A stretch of DNA of 64,000 bases from Schaedlerella arabinosiphila (lineage in GTDB: Bacteria > Bacillota > Clostridia > Lachnospirales > Lachnospiraceae). This document shows, one piece after another, positions 1-8,955 of the stretch. Location of the stretch: the NCBI RefSeq assembly GCF_003885045.1, contig NZ_RHJS01000002.1, forward strand, positions 558,001 to 622,000. Reading direction: 5' to 3'. How positions within the stretch are numbered: position 1 is the first letter of the stretch; each line of letters opens with the position of its first letter. Both the position numbers and the translations under genes were made by a program. The notes under the pieces are model-generated. The model worked only from the letters and a program-made list of their open reading frames with translations, searched no databases and had not been told where the DNA came from.

Positions 1-747
1 CAGGCGGCAAAGGAGGCAGAGGTTGCAATCGTGACAGCAGGCGGAAAATATGGATGGGACGGCAGCTGCACCGTTGGGGAAGGGATCGACAGCGCAGGCA
101 TAGGACTGACCGGCGGACAGGCGGTTGCGAACGTGATCTTCGGCGACTATAACCCGGCGGGAAGGCTGCCGGTGACAGCAGCCAGAAACGCGGGACAGAT
201 CCCGGTCTATGCAGGACAAAAAACAGGGAATGCCTATCCGGCAGTCCGGAGTAAAATGTCACTGTGCAAATATGTAGAGGATTGTGTAGAACCATTGTAT
301 CCCTTCGGCCATGGCCTGAGCTACTCATCCTTCGTATATTCTGATCTGCATATTACGGACGGGGCTCCCTGTGACGGGGAGATAGAGGTTTCTTTGAATA
401 TCACAAATGTAAGCGATTGGGACGGAGAAGAAGTGGTACAGATTTATATCGAGGACGTTCTGACGGAAATGCTCCGGCCAAACCGGGAGTTTGCCGGATG
501 TGACAGGATCTTTTTAAAAGCCGGGGAAACAAAGACGGTGGAATTCCGGATGAAAGCGGATCAGTTTGCATATCTGGATCAACAGATGGAGTGGTTTGTG
601 GAGGCCGGTGAGATGAAGGTGTATGCAGGGGCATCCTCGGATGATATCCGGCTGACAGGAAAATTCAGAATCCTGGATTCCGGAAGGATAGAAGGGAATA
701 GAAGAGGATTTTATGCCTCTGTCTTTGAAACGGGTTTCATGGATTGA
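1..747 (+). CDS. GH3 family beta-glycosidase, C-terminal part (5' cut by window, probable internal deletion)
   Basis: The frame is open from base 1, so the gene starts outside the window; 248 residues are visible. They hold the end of the GH3 C-terminal domain (GEGIDSAGIGL, then FGDYNPAGRLPVT, then YPFGHGLSYSSF) and a fibronectin-III-like domain from about residue 110 (EEVVQIYIEDV ... FAGCDRIFLKAGETKTV). GH3 enzymes remove beta-linked glucose or xylose from glycan ends. Oddity: in this family about 45-50 residues normally separate the GIDS...GLTGGQ segment from AVANVIFGDYNP. Here they are directly joined in frame, so part of the C-terminal sandwich domain seems deleted. The nucleophile domain is upstream and not visible. 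The family call is firm; activity is doubtful. A MATE gene follows 13 bases after the stop. Confidence 0.85.
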   Translation, partial: QAAKEAEVAIVTAGGKYGWDGSCTVGEGIDSAGIGLTGGQAVANVIFGDYNPAGRLPVTAARNAGQIPVYAGQKTGNAYPAVRSKMSLCKYVEDCVEPLYPFGHGLSYSSFVYSDLHITDGAPCDGEIEVSLNITNVSDWDGEEVVQIYIEDVLTEMLRPNREFAGCDRIFLKAGETKTVEFRMKADQFAYLDQQMEWFVEAGEMKVYAGASSDDIRLTGKFRILDSGRIEGNRRGFYASVFETGFMD

Positions 748-760
748 AGGTGGTGGAAAA

Positions 761-2119
761 ATGGAAAAAAATGATGAAAGGCTGGGCAGCGCGCCCCTGG
801 GGAAACTGATGGTCAGTATGGCGCTGCCGGCGGTGGCTGCCCAGGTGATTAATGTGCTCTACAACATTGTGGACAGGATTTATATCGGGCATATTGCAGG
901 CTATGGAGAGCTTGCGCTGACAGGAGTAGGCGTTACCGCCCCGATCCTGATGGTGATCTCCGCATTCAGCGCGTTTGCGGGAATGGGAGGCGCCCCTCAG
1001 GCTTCCATACAGCTTGGGAAGAAAAATTATGATAAAGCGGAAAAAATATTAGGAAGCAGCGTTGCCATGCTGCTGTTGTTTTCCGTGGTGCTGACTGTTT
1101 TTTTTCAGATCTTTAAGACCCCGGTGCTGTATGCCTTCGGGGCCAGTGACAATACCATTGTCTATGCGCGGCAGTATATCACCATTTATCTGGCAGGTAC
1201 TGTTTTTGTGCAGTTTGCGCTGGGGCTCAATACCTATATCAGCGGACAGGGCAATCCGAAGGTCGCCATGCTGTCCGTACTGCTCGGCGCTGTGGTCAAT
1301 ATCATTCTGGATCCGATCTTCATATTCGGGCTGAATATGGGAGTCAGGGGCGCCGCCCTGGCGACGATCATTTCCCAGGCGTTAAGCGCGGCATGGGTGA
1401 TTCATTTTCTGGTCTCGCCGAAAAGCGTGATCCAGATCAGGAGGAAATATATCCGTTTTGAAAAAGAAACCGTTATGGGAATCGCGTCGCTGGGAATTTC
1501 GCCGTTTATCATGCAGAGCACCGAGAGCCTGGTCATGATCGCGCTGAATACCGGATTGCAGAAATATGGCGGGGATCTGTATGTGGGCACCATGTCCATC
1601 ATGTCCAGTGTGATGCAGTTCATCGTGATCCCTGTGCAGGGGATCTCCCAGGGCGTACAGCCGATCATGAGTTATAATTACGGCGCAGGCAACTTAAAGC
1701 GGGTGAAGGATACGTTTGTACGTATGGTCCTGGTGTGTCTGGGCGCAACACTTTTCCTTGCGGGGATTGCGGTCTTAAAGCCGGAATTTTATGCCGGGTT
1801 ATTCAGCAGCAATGAACAGCTGACGGCGCTGACCTGCCAGTATATGCCTGTTTATTTCCTTGGGATCACGATTTTCGGCATACAGATGGGATGCCAGACC
1901 GCGTTTCTGGCGCTGGGGCAGGCGAAGGTGTCTCTGATCATTGCGCTGCTGAGAAAAATTGTGCTTTTGATCCCCCTGGCGATTCTCTTTCCGCGCTTTA
2001 TGGGAGTCGTGGGGGTCTACCGGGCGGAGCCGGTTGCGGATTTTATATCGGTTGCCGTTACCATTGTTCTGTTTATTGTGACGTGGAGAAAAGTATCGGC
2101 GGAATCTTCCGATAAATAG
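761..2119 (+). CDS. MATE family multidrug/metabolite exporter
   Basis: This is a 452-residue, strongly hydrophobic protein with about 12 membrane segments in two MatE halves. The opening LGKLMVSMALPAVAAQVINV and the following NVLYNIVDRIYIGHI are typical of the family, as is PIMSYNYGAGNLKRVKDTF in the second half. MATE proteins export drugs or metabolites in exchange for Na+ or H+. The frame is open from 713, but the ATG at 761 has the purine-rich GAAGGTGGTGG just upstream and gives a normal family N-terminus. It follows the GH3 gene closely and precedes an esterase gene by 35 bases, so the three may be co-transcribed. The substrate is unknown; export of aglycones released from glycosides is only a guess from context. 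Confidence 0.9.
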   Translation: MEKNDERLGSAPLGKLMVSMALPAVAAQVINVLYNIVDRIYIGHIAGYGELALTGVGVTAPILMVISAFSAFAGMGGAPQASIQLGKKNYDKAEKILGSSVAMLLLFSVVLTVFFQIFKTPVLYAFGASDNTIVYARQYITIYLAGTVFVQFALGLNTYISGQGNPKVAMLSVLLGAVVNIILDPIFIFGLNMGVRGAALATIISQALSAAWVIHFLVSPKSVIQIRRKYIRFEKETVMGIASLGISPFIMQSTESLVMIALNTGLQKYGGDLYVGTMSIMSSVMQFIVIPVQGISQGVQPIMSYNYGAGNLKRVKDTFVRMVLVCLGATLFLAGIAVLKPEFYAGLFSSNEQLTALTCQYMPVYFLGITIFGIQMGCQTAFLALGQAKVSLIIALLRKIVLLIPLAILFPRFMGVVGVYRAEPVADFISVAVTIVLFIVTWRKVSAESSDK

Positions 2120-2154
2120 AGTCAGACTTTTGGAAAGTAGAAAGGAAGTAAATA

Positions 2155-3261
2155 ATGAAAATGTATGATAATAAATTAGTAGAAATCCTGCAGAATGAAT
2201 CTTATATGGGAAGCGCATACGGCACACAGGTGGAAATAAAACCGATTCCGGATGATGACACGCAGGGCGTGATCGATGCAAGGGTACTGGCAAGGATCAT
2301 GGAGCTGATGTCCCGGCAGCAGGAATCCGCCCTTCCCAATGAGGATTCGATCCGGAACATGAGGGACAGCACCGGAGCGCCGAACTTAAACCTGAATACC
2401 GTAGAAATGCTCACCCGCTATATCGAAGTCCACGTGGAAGACAGGAAAATTCCGGTCTGGATCTATTATCCGCGCCGTCCGATCGGGCAGAAAAAACGCC
2501 CGGCATGTATCTTCCTCCATGGAGGTTCCTGGATCGCCGGCTCCCCGTTTGTGGTGGAAAATCCAATGAGGCTTTTGGCGGAAAAGGCCGGATGCGTCGT
2601 ATTTAATGTGGACTATTCTCTCGCGCCGGAGCACAGATTCCCTGCGGCCCTGGACGATGCGTACGGTGTATTGAGACATATTTTTGAAAATCCGGATGAA
2701 TATGGCATTGATCCGAAGAAAATAGGGATCGGCGGAGACAGCGCAGGCGGCAATGTTGCAGCTGCAACTGTGCTAAAAGACCGGGATCTGGGAACTCATA
2801 TGATAGGCCGGCAGATATTGATCTATCCGGTCGTCACGGCGGTCAACACAGGAATCCGCGGGTTTGAATGGTCCTTAGATGAGTATGAAATGAGCGAGGA
2901 GCAGCGCCCGATGCTGGAACCGGGGCTGATTCTGGGAAGGCCGATGAAAAAGGGAGAGGAAGTAATTCAAAATTCACTGATCAAATATGTAAATACCGAA
3001 GATGAATTTTCAGATCCCTATGTGAGCCCGATGCTGGCAGAATCTTTTCAGGGGATTTGCAAAACGATGATCATGGTAGCGGAATTTGACGGACTGCGGC
3101 TTCAGGGCGAATACTTTGGCAAGCTTTTACGCGATAACGGCGTAGAAACACGGATCATACGTTATAAAGGAATGGGGCATGCGTTTCTGGATCATCTGGG
3201 ATACTACCCGCAGACGGAAGATGTCATATTGGAAATGGCGAAAGAAATCGCGTCTATATGA
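2155..3261 (+). CDS. Alpha/beta hydrolase, HSL-type acetyl esterase
   Basis: The 368-residue protein shows the hormone-sensitive-lipase fold: HGG oxyanion motif at residues 122-124, nucleophile motif GDSAGG with Ser196, a probable catalytic Asp in VAEFDGLRLQ and a catalytic His in GMGHAFLDH. There is no signal peptide, so it acts in the cytoplasm. The family cleaves short acyl esters, including acetyl groups from sugars or xenobiotic esters. The ribosome site AAAGGAAG lies at 2141-2148. It is downstream of GH3 and MATE genes, which fits de-acetylation of imported plant glycosides, though this role is inferred. The N-terminal 90 residues are longer than in minimal Aes-type enzymes and probably form the cap. 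Confidence 0.88.
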   Translation: MKMYDNKLVEILQNESYMGSAYGTQVEIKPIPDDDTQGVIDARVLARIMELMSRQQESALPNEDSIRNMRDSTGAPNLNLNTVEMLTRYIEVHVEDRKIPVWIYYPRRPIGQKKRPACIFLHGGSWIAGSPFVVENPMRLLAEKAGCVVFNVDYSLAPEHRFPAALDDAYGVLRHIFENPDEYGIDPKKIGIGGDSAGGNVAAATVLKDRDLGTHMIGRQILIYPVVTAVNTGIRGFEWSLDEYEMSEEQRPMLEPGLILGRPMKKGEEVIQNSLIKYVNTEDEFSDPYVSPMLAESFQGICKTMIMVAEFDGLRLQGEYFGKLLRDNGVETRIIRYKGMGHAFLDHLGYYPQTEDVILEMAKEIASI

Positions 3262-3308
3262 CCGGAAACATAGCTGCGGGATTAGCCTGTGGACGTATAC
3301 ATGTGATG

Positions 3309-3335
3309 CTCACGGCCGATGAAATCTGCCGTGAG
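3309..3335. terminator. Hairpin after the esterase gene
   Basis: CTCACGG (3309-3315) and CCGTGAG (3329-3335) can pair around a 13-base loop, 48 bases past the esterase stop. It has no clear T-run, so it is a possible weak terminator or RNA-stabilising hairpin. Confidence 0.45.
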
Positions 3336-3352
3336 TATTGCGTTAGCCGCAA

Positions 3353-3388
3353 AAAGAAACCAGGTGGACATGGCTCCATGTTCACCTG
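3353..3388 (-). terminator. Rho-independent terminator of the AraC gene
   Basis: CAGGTGGACATGG (3361-3373) pairs with CCATGTTCACCTG (3376-3388) around a two-base loop. On the minus strand the stem is followed by GTTTCTTTTT. The stem overlaps the AraC stop codon at 3382-3384. Confidence 0.8.
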
Positions 3389-4485
3389 ATCTTTTCTGAA
3401 AAATGCGTCTTATGTTCCTTCCGATAAGCGGAAGGCGATATTCCATAATGGTTTTTAAACACCCGGCTTAGGTGCGAGGGTGCGGTAAATCCGCATAAAT
3501 ACGCGATATCCTCCATCACCAGATCGGATTCCCGCAGATACTGTTCCACCATTTCCAGGCGGATCTTCATGAGCAAAGCGTGAAACGTATCTCCGGTTTT
3601 TTTCTTTACGATCTTGCAGATATACTGCTTGCTGAAATGGATTTGGTCAGAAAGGGAAGATAAATCCGCGGTCTGATAATTCTGTTTCAGATAATCGATG
3701 ATCTGCTGATACTGCTGGTCAAGCCTTGTGGTTTTTACGGAAGCGTCCATGGTTGTTTTATCACTGCGCAGGATCAGTGCGAACAGGAGGGAAAGAAAAT
3801 TTTTCATCGTATTTTTGCTGTATTTATCCTGATTGATATACTCCGTAAAAATGGCGAGTACAAGCGTCTGGATCATCTCATTTCCGCCTGTATGGACGGC
3901 AAGGTAAGTCATGTGATGCTCTGACGCGAATGTATGCGTAATAAAATTGGTTATGAGCGGATCTTCATGAAAAATATTTTTATATTCCGCGGCAACAAAG
4001 GACTGCCTGAGATCCATATAGATGCAAAGGCTTTCGGGGCTGGTCTGGATCGCATAATACACACCGGGAGGAACAAGGTAAAAGTCCCCGGCCCGCAGAG
4101 GGAATGTGTTCTCGTCCAGGATCAGTGTTCCGCTTCCCTCAAACAGATAGACCAGTGTGTAATAATTGCACTTATGCCGCAGCCTGCTTGGAAAATTAAA
4201 ATGTTTTGATACACAAAAGTCATACCCGGGGGCAATCGTATAGATATCCCGGATCTCATCCAGATCGCTGATCTTCTGGGAGGGGAGCATTTCCGGGGAT
4301 AATTTGGTCGGAAAGTAGAACCGGTGCAGGTTCTTGCTCTTAATGACATAATTATTAAAATATTCCAGATAGCTCTCATATTTTACAAAATCCTTTGGGG
4401 ATTTGGAATATTCCATATAAGAAATTTCCAGATTGCTCAGATTCTGCAGAATGTTGTAAGTCTGTCTGGGATCAAGTATTTCCAT
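3382..4485 (-). CDS. AraC family transcriptional regulator
   Basis: The 367-residue protein has an N-terminal cupin-like sensor region (about residues 90-160; FEGSGTLILDENTF, FYLVPPGVYYAI) and a C-terminal double helix-turn-helix (about 265-355; LSSLSDQIHFSKQYICKIVKK ... IAYLCGFTAPSHLSRVFKNHYG). Such proteins usually activate neighbouring sugar genes when bound to a sugar. It is divergent from the GPH symporter at 4726, followed by GH78 and GH39 genes, so it probably controls that run. The minus-strand ribosome site GAGGAGAGAGGAT sits just before the ATG at 4485. About 90 residues at the front (a long, non-cupin leader) have no recognised domain. Confidence 0.9.
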   Translation of the reverse strand: MEILDPRQTYNILQNLSNLEISYMEYSKSPKDFVKYESYLEYFNNYVIKSKNLHRFYFPTKLSPEMLPSQKISDLDEIRDIYTIAPGYDFCVSKHFNFPSRLRHKCNYYTLVYLFEGSGTLILDENTFPLRAGDFYLVPPGVYYAIQTSPESLCIYMDLRQSFVAAEYKNIFHEDPLITNFITHTFASEHHMTYLAVHTGGNEMIQTLVLAIFTEYINQDKYSKNTMKNFLSLLFALILRSDKTTMDASVKTTRLDQQYQQIIDYLKQNYQTADLSSLSDQIHFSKQYICKIVKKKTGDTFHALLMKIRLEMVEQYLRESDLVMEDIAYLCGFTAPSHLSRVFKNHYGISPSAYRKEHKTHFSEKIR

Positions 4486-4725
4486 ATCCTCTCTCCTCGT
4501 CTGTCGTTTTCGCTATTACTATATCCACGGCCGATTGATCCGGCGCTCAGTATCACCACCTTTAGTATAGCCCCAAATAAGAAAAAGTACAACCTGTTTC
4601 ATGGGAGATAAGGAAAAATCTGATTTATTCATAATTGATATGCATTGGAATATACCAGAGATTCAAAAAAAGAGAAAAAAATATAAACTATATATTAACA
4701 AAAGAAAGAAAGGAATGTAAGCTAC

Positions 4726-6126
4726 ATGAAAAATCAACTATCATTACAGGAACGGGCTCAAAAATTCAGCCCAAAGAATGCGATTGGATACGCGCTGCAG
4801 GACGGCACCAATACATTGGGCTCGCTGCTGGTATCCTACGTGACGTATTTCGCCACAGACAGTTTATTCCTGTCCGCGGCGTCGATTGGTATGGTTCTGG
4901 CGTTTTCACGTGTATTTGACGGTGTGACTGACCTGCTGGCCGGGGCGCTGATCGACCGGACAAGAACCCGATGGGGGAAAGCGCGTCCGTTCGTGCTGGT
5001 GGGGTTCCTCTATTGGATCTCACTGCTCTTGATCTTCTCAACACCCCCACAGTTTTCCGATGTGGGGAAGCTGGTATGGATCTTTATTACATATAACCTG
5101 ACCTGTTCCGTATTTAACACCCTGATCGGAACCAGTAAAGCCGTATTGCTGAAGAGGACAACGGTGAATGGCAACGCGCGTATCAAGACGCTGACCATTA
5201 CCTCCCTGTGTGTAACTACGGCCTCTGTCGCTGTGAGTGTACTCCTTCCCCTGCTGATCGCGAAGAATAACAGCCCGGCCGGATGGAGGACGCTTGGGAT
5301 CGGATTTGCCATCCTCGGATGTATTTCCACGGCGATTACATTTTTCTGCTGTGTGGAATATACAGAGGAAGAACTGGCTGAACTTGGAGTGATAAAAGAA
5401 GAACAGGGAAAAGACAGCAGGCTCTCCCTGAAGGATTATGGGCGTGCAATCATAAAAAATAAGTATATCATGCTTTATATCGTACAGTATTTTGTTGCAA
5501 TGTTTGCCATGGGAATGTTCAATGGTGCAGGAACCTATTATTACGCCACAAATCTTGGGGATCTGACACTGATGTCAACGGTCAGCCTGGTGTCTCTTTT
5601 GTCGTATCCCTTATTCCTGGTCTATCCGAAGATCATATCCAAGATTGGGGAGGTTGCTTTTACGAGATATACGTTTTTGATAGGCGCGATTGGTTTTGCG
5701 CTGCGGTCCCTGGTAGGAAGCAATGTGATCCTGTTGTGTGTGACCAGCTTCTTCGCAGGATTCCTTCTGACAGGTAACAGCCTTACGGAAAAAGAGATCA
5801 TTATTCAGTGCATGGACTACAGTTACCTGAAAAACGGAATTCGGGCGGAAGCAATTTATTCCGCATTGAGTGGCTTTACCTATAAAGTGGCGATGGGAAT
5901 CTCCGCCGCGGTTATGGGATTTATCCTGGGATTTGCCAAATATGACGGCGCGCAGGCAGTACAGCCCGCATCGGCTCATGTGGCGATTAATTTTATGTTT
6001 AACCTGCTTCCGGCAATCATTGGTTTTGTCCTGTTCTTTACATTTAAGTCCATACGTGTAAAAGAAGAGAACCAGAAGCTGCGGGAGGCAATGCTTTCTG
6101 AGCAGGGAAAAGAAGTAGAAAAATAA
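4726..6126 (+). CDS. GPH-family sugar symporter (MFS)
   Basis: The 466-residue protein has about 12 membrane segments and the glycoside-pentoside-hexuronide:cation symporter signature near the front: NAIGYALQDGTNTL, then FSRVFDGVTDLLAGALIDRTRTRWGKARPF. GPH proteins import sugars or glycosides with Na+ or H+. It is the first gene of the run that also holds the GH78 and GH39 enzymes, so rhamnosides or xylosides are the likely cargo (inference). The 240 bases between it and the divergent AraC gene should carry the shared control region. A ribosome site AAAGGAATG lies upstream of the ATG. The C-terminal tail (KSIRVKEENQKLREAM) is charged and cytoplasmic, as usual. Confidence 0.92.
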   Translation: MKNQLSLQERAQKFSPKNAIGYALQDGTNTLGSLLVSYVTYFATDSLFLSAASIGMVLAFSRVFDGVTDLLAGALIDRTRTRWGKARPFVLVGFLYWISLLLIFSTPPQFSDVGKLVWIFITYNLTCSVFNTLIGTSKAVLLKRTTVNGNARIKTLTITSLCVTTASVAVSVLLPLLIAKNNSPAGWRTLGIGFAILGCISTAITFFCCVEYTEEELAELGVIKEEQGKDSRLSLKDYGRAIIKNKYIMLYIVQYFVAMFAMGMFNGAGTYYYATNLGDLTLMSTVSLVSLLSYPLFLVYPKIISKIGEVAFTRYTFLIGAIGFALRSLVGSNVILLCVTSFFAGFLLTGNSLTEKEIIIQCMDYSYLKNGIRAEAIYSALSGFTYKVAMGISAAVMGFILGFAKYDGAQAVQPASAHVAINFMFNLLPAIIGFVLFFTFKSIRVKEENQKLREAMLSEQGKEVEK

Positions 6127-6143
6127 ACGTTTGGATTTCAGAA

Positions 6144-6174
6144 GGGGCTGTCGGGAAATAACGATTTATGCCCC
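6144..6174. repeat. TGTCGGGAAAT hairpin element, copy 1
   Basis: GGGGC (6144-6148) and GCCCC (6170-6174) form a short stem around a loop containing TGTCGGGAAAT. It lies 17 bases after the GPH stop, directly upstream of copy 2. Confidence 0.6.
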
Positions 6175-6193
6175 TGATAGGTAAGAAAAAACA

Positions 6194-6219
6194 GGGGCTG
6201 TCGGGAAATAGATAGCCCC
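6194..6219. repeat. TGTCGGGAAAT hairpin element, copy 2
   Basis: GGGGCT (6194-6199) pairs with AGCCCC (6214-6219) around TGTCGGGAAAT. It lies between the GPH and GH78 genes, just before the GH78 ribosome site. It could act as a weak terminator or a processing site that tunes GH78 relative to the transporter (inference). Confidence 0.65.
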
Positions 6220-6242
6220 TTCGTATATAAGGAGAGGAAAAC

Positions 6243-8825
6243 ATGTTAAAGGCCGTAAAGTTAAGAACAGAATATCTGGAAAATCCACTGGGAATCGACA
6301 TTGAGAAACCGAGATTTGGCTGGAATCTGGAAGGGGACGGCAAAAGGCAGACTGCGTTTGAGATCCGGGCAGCACACTCGGAGGCAGCATTGGCAGACAG
6401 CGAGATATGGAGCAGCGGAAAAGTGGCCTCTTCCAGTATGCAGCACCATGAATATGGAAGAAAGCTTCAGAGCAGGGAGCGGGTATACTGGCAGATCCGC
6501 GTCTGGGATGAGGAGGATGCTGCCGGCGAGTGGAGCGAAGCCGCGGTATTTGAGATGGGGCTGCTGGAAAGAGCGGACTGGAAGGCAGAATGGATCACCG
6601 GGGACTATGAGCCCAAAGCCGGGCAGCGGTATCCGGCGGATGAGTTCCGCAGAGTATTTGAAGAAAATGCGGACGATATAGCCAGCGCCCGCTTATATAT
6701 CACGGCATGCGGGATCTATGAGACCTGTCTGAACGGAACCAGGGTGGGCGATCAGGTACTGACCCCGGGAGTGACCTGCTACGATACAAGAAACCAGTAT
6801 CAGACCTATGATGTGACGCAATTACTAAAATCCGGGAAAAATACATGGGACATTTCCCTGGGGGACGGATGGTTCCGGGGAAAAATGGGCGTGTTCGGAT
6901 ATTCCTCTGTCTACGGCGATACGTCCTGTGTAATCGGACAATTGGAGATCACAAAGAAAGACGGAACCACAAGCACCATTGTGACGGACGCGGAGTTTGC
7001 ATGGTCCAACGACGGCCCTGTCCGGTTCAATGACATGAAAGACGGGGAGACGGTGGAAGGAGGAAAGCTTCCTTCCTATTCCGGAAACGCGAAAGTGGCA
7101 GAGTGGGATTCCATCCTCTGCTGCTCCAACAGCGTGCCGGTCCTGGAACAGGAGACCCTGATGCCGCAGGTACTGGTGACTCCGGATGGAAGCACCGTAC
7201 TGGATTTCGGACAGAATATCGCCGGTTATATGGCATTTTCCGTTCAGGGACATGCAGGGCATACGGTCAAAATGCAGATGGGCGAGATGCTGGATGAGAA
7301 AGGCAATTTTACGGTCAAGAACCTGATCACAGAAGACACAACCCCCGATTTTATACCGGACTGCTGCGACGATACCCGTTTCCAGACCATGGTCTATACC
7401 TGCGGGAGCAGTGAGAGGGAATATTGGAAACCGAAATTCTGCGTCCAGGGCTTCCAGTATGTGAAGCTGGAGAACTGGCCGGAGGAAGTAAAGCCGGAGC
7501 ATTTCCAGGCGATCGCGGTCTATTCGGACATGGACGTGACCGCAAAATTCCGCTGTTCCTCTAAAAATGTAGAAAAACTGGTGGAAAATACCCTTTGGAG
7601 CATGAAAGGGAATTTCCTGGATGTGCCCACCGACTGCCCGACAAGGGAGCGGGCCGCGTGGCTTGGGGATGCGCAGCTCTTCTTTGATACCGGATGCTAT
7701 TTTATGGATTTTACCGCGTTTTTCAGGAAATGGATGCGGGATGTATTCGACGACCAGGCGCCCGATGGGAAAGTCTATAACATTGTTCCGAGAGGGTCGG
7801 AGCACGGCGGCATGAATGAGTTCGTGGAGGGCTCCAGCGGATGGACGGACGCGGGAATCCTGATCCCGTACCGCTATTGGAAGCATTTTGGCGATACAAG
7901 GATGCTGCAGGATTGTTATGAGCCCATGAAGCGGCTGGCGGAATTTATGGTCTCCAGAATGGGGGATACGTCGGATTCGGAGCTGGACAAGAAGCTGGAA
8001 CCGAGTGAATACAGGCAGTATGTTGTAACTACAGGCTTCCACTTCGGAGAGTGGAACGAACCGGGAAGCACGTCCATGGACGTGACGCTGCCTAAGTATG
8101 AAGAGGCAACCGCGTATCTGGCATATTCCCTGCGATGTATGGCAGAGATGGCAGAGGCGGTGGGCAAAGAGGAGGACGCGGAAAAATACCGGGATCTCTC
8201 GGAAAAGGTAAAGGCGGCATACCAGTATTATTTCATGAAAAATGACACGGTGGATTCCAAAAGAATGTGTCAGTATGTGCGCCCCCTGGCGCTGGGGCTG
8301 ACGGACGAAAGGTCATTGAAAAATGTGCAGGAGGGACTGTCGCGGATCGCGAAGGAGAGCAAATATCATGTGGGTACCGGTTTTTTGTCTACCCCGTTTG
8401 TACTGAATATGCTTTCCCAATCGGGAGACACGGAAGCGGCTTATAAAATGCTGGAAAATGAAAAGTACCCGAGCTGGATCTATGAGATCGGGCAGGGGGC
8501 TACCACCATATGGGAGAGCTGGGACGGCATCGCATCCAGGAACCATTACTCCAACGGGGCATGCTGCGACTGGATCTTTCATACCGTAGGCGGAATCCGG
8601 ATCGCCGGGGAAAACCGGTTTGAGATCGCGCCGGTTCCGGGAGGGAGCCTGACAGAGGCGTCACTGGAATATCAAAGCCTGTACGGAAAGGTGTGCTGCG
8701 CATGGAAAAAAGAGGACGGAAAGACGGTCTATACGGTGGAGATCCCTGCAGGGTGTGAAGCACAGATCAGGATTCCCGGATATGATGTGCGGGTGATAGA
8801 GGCCGGGAGTTATACGTTCTTATGA
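6243..8825 (+). CDS. Alpha-L-rhamnosidase, GH78
   Basis: The 860-residue protein has the full GH78 layout: N-terminal beta-sandwich (GIDIEKPRFGWNL), a carbohydrate-binding sandwich (RLYITACGIYETCLNGTRVGDQVLTPG), the (alpha/alpha)6 catalytic barrel and a C-terminal sandwich. The catalytic motif DCPTRERAAWLGD supplies Asp464, general acid Glu469 and Asp476, matching the spacing known for Bacillus RhaB. IWESWDG near residue 760 supplies the base glutamate. It removes terminal alpha-L-rhamnose from flavonoid glycosides or pectic side chains. No signal peptide is seen, so the substrate must be imported, presumably by the GPH symporter 117 bases upstream. The ribosome site AAGGAGAGG precedes the ATG. 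Confidence 0.95.
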   Translation: MLKAVKLRTEYLENPLGIDIEKPRFGWNLEGDGKRQTAFEIRAAHSEAALADSEIWSSGKVASSSMQHHEYGRKLQSRERVYWQIRVWDEEDAAGEWSEAAVFEMGLLERADWKAEWITGDYEPKAGQRYPADEFRRVFEENADDIASARLYITACGIYETCLNGTRVGDQVLTPGVTCYDTRNQYQTYDVTQLLKSGKNTWDISLGDGWFRGKMGVFGYSSVYGDTSCVIGQLEITKKDGTTSTIVTDAEFAWSNDGPVRFNDMKDGETVEGGKLPSYSGNAKVAEWDSILCCSNSVPVLEQETLMPQVLVTPDGSTVLDFGQNIAGYMAFSVQGHAGHTVKMQMGEMLDEKGNFTVKNLITEDTTPDFIPDCCDDTRFQTMVYTCGSSEREYWKPKFCVQGFQYVKLENWPEEVKPEHFQAIAVYSDMDVTAKFRCSSKNVEKLVENTLWSMKGNFLDVPTDCPTRERAAWLGDAQLFFDTGCYFMDFTAFFRKWMRDVFDDQAPDGKVYNIVPRGSEHGGMNEFVEGSSGWTDAGILIPYRYWKHFGDTRMLQDCYEPMKRLAEFMVSRMGDTSDSELDKKLEPSEYRQYVVTTGFHFGEWNEPGSTSMDVTLPKYEEATAYLAYSLRCMAEMAEAVGKEEDAEKYRDLSEKVKAAYQYYFMKNDTVDSKRMCQYVRPLALGLTDERSLKNVQEGLSRIAKESKYHVGTGFLSTPFVLNMLSQSGDTEAAYKMLENEKYPSWIYEIGQGATTIWESWDGIASRNHYSNGACCDWIFHTVGGIRIAGENRFEIAPVPGGSLTEASLEYQSLYGKVCCAWKKEDGKTVYTVEIPAGCEAQIRIPGYDVRVIEAGSYTFL

Positions 8826-8835
8826 GGTAGTGTAA

Positions 8836-8930
8836 AGTATCGTATGAAAAAATGATACGGGTATTGCCCGCATTTAAAATCTGCTTCACAGATGGCGGGC
8901 AAGAAGGCAATCAATTTGCTTCGCAAATTG
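8836..8930. other. Three consecutive hairpins between GH78 and GH39
   Basis: The GH78-GH39 gap holds three self-complementary segments: one around CGTATG/ATGATACG (8839-8860), a strong stem TTGCCCGC (8864-8871) with GCGGGCAA (8895-8902) enclosing ATCTG/CAGAT, and CAATTTG (8912-8918) with CAAATTG (8924-8930). No long T-run follows. They may stabilise or partly terminate the transcript. Confidence 0.55.
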
Positions 8931-8955
8931 GTTACAAAAAATGGAGGAAACGAAA

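Noticed and set aside
6825..8042. Long open frame of about 400 codons on the minus strand across the GH78 gene
   Set aside because: It is fully inside a clear GH78 gene, has no recognisable domain and reflects base composition only.
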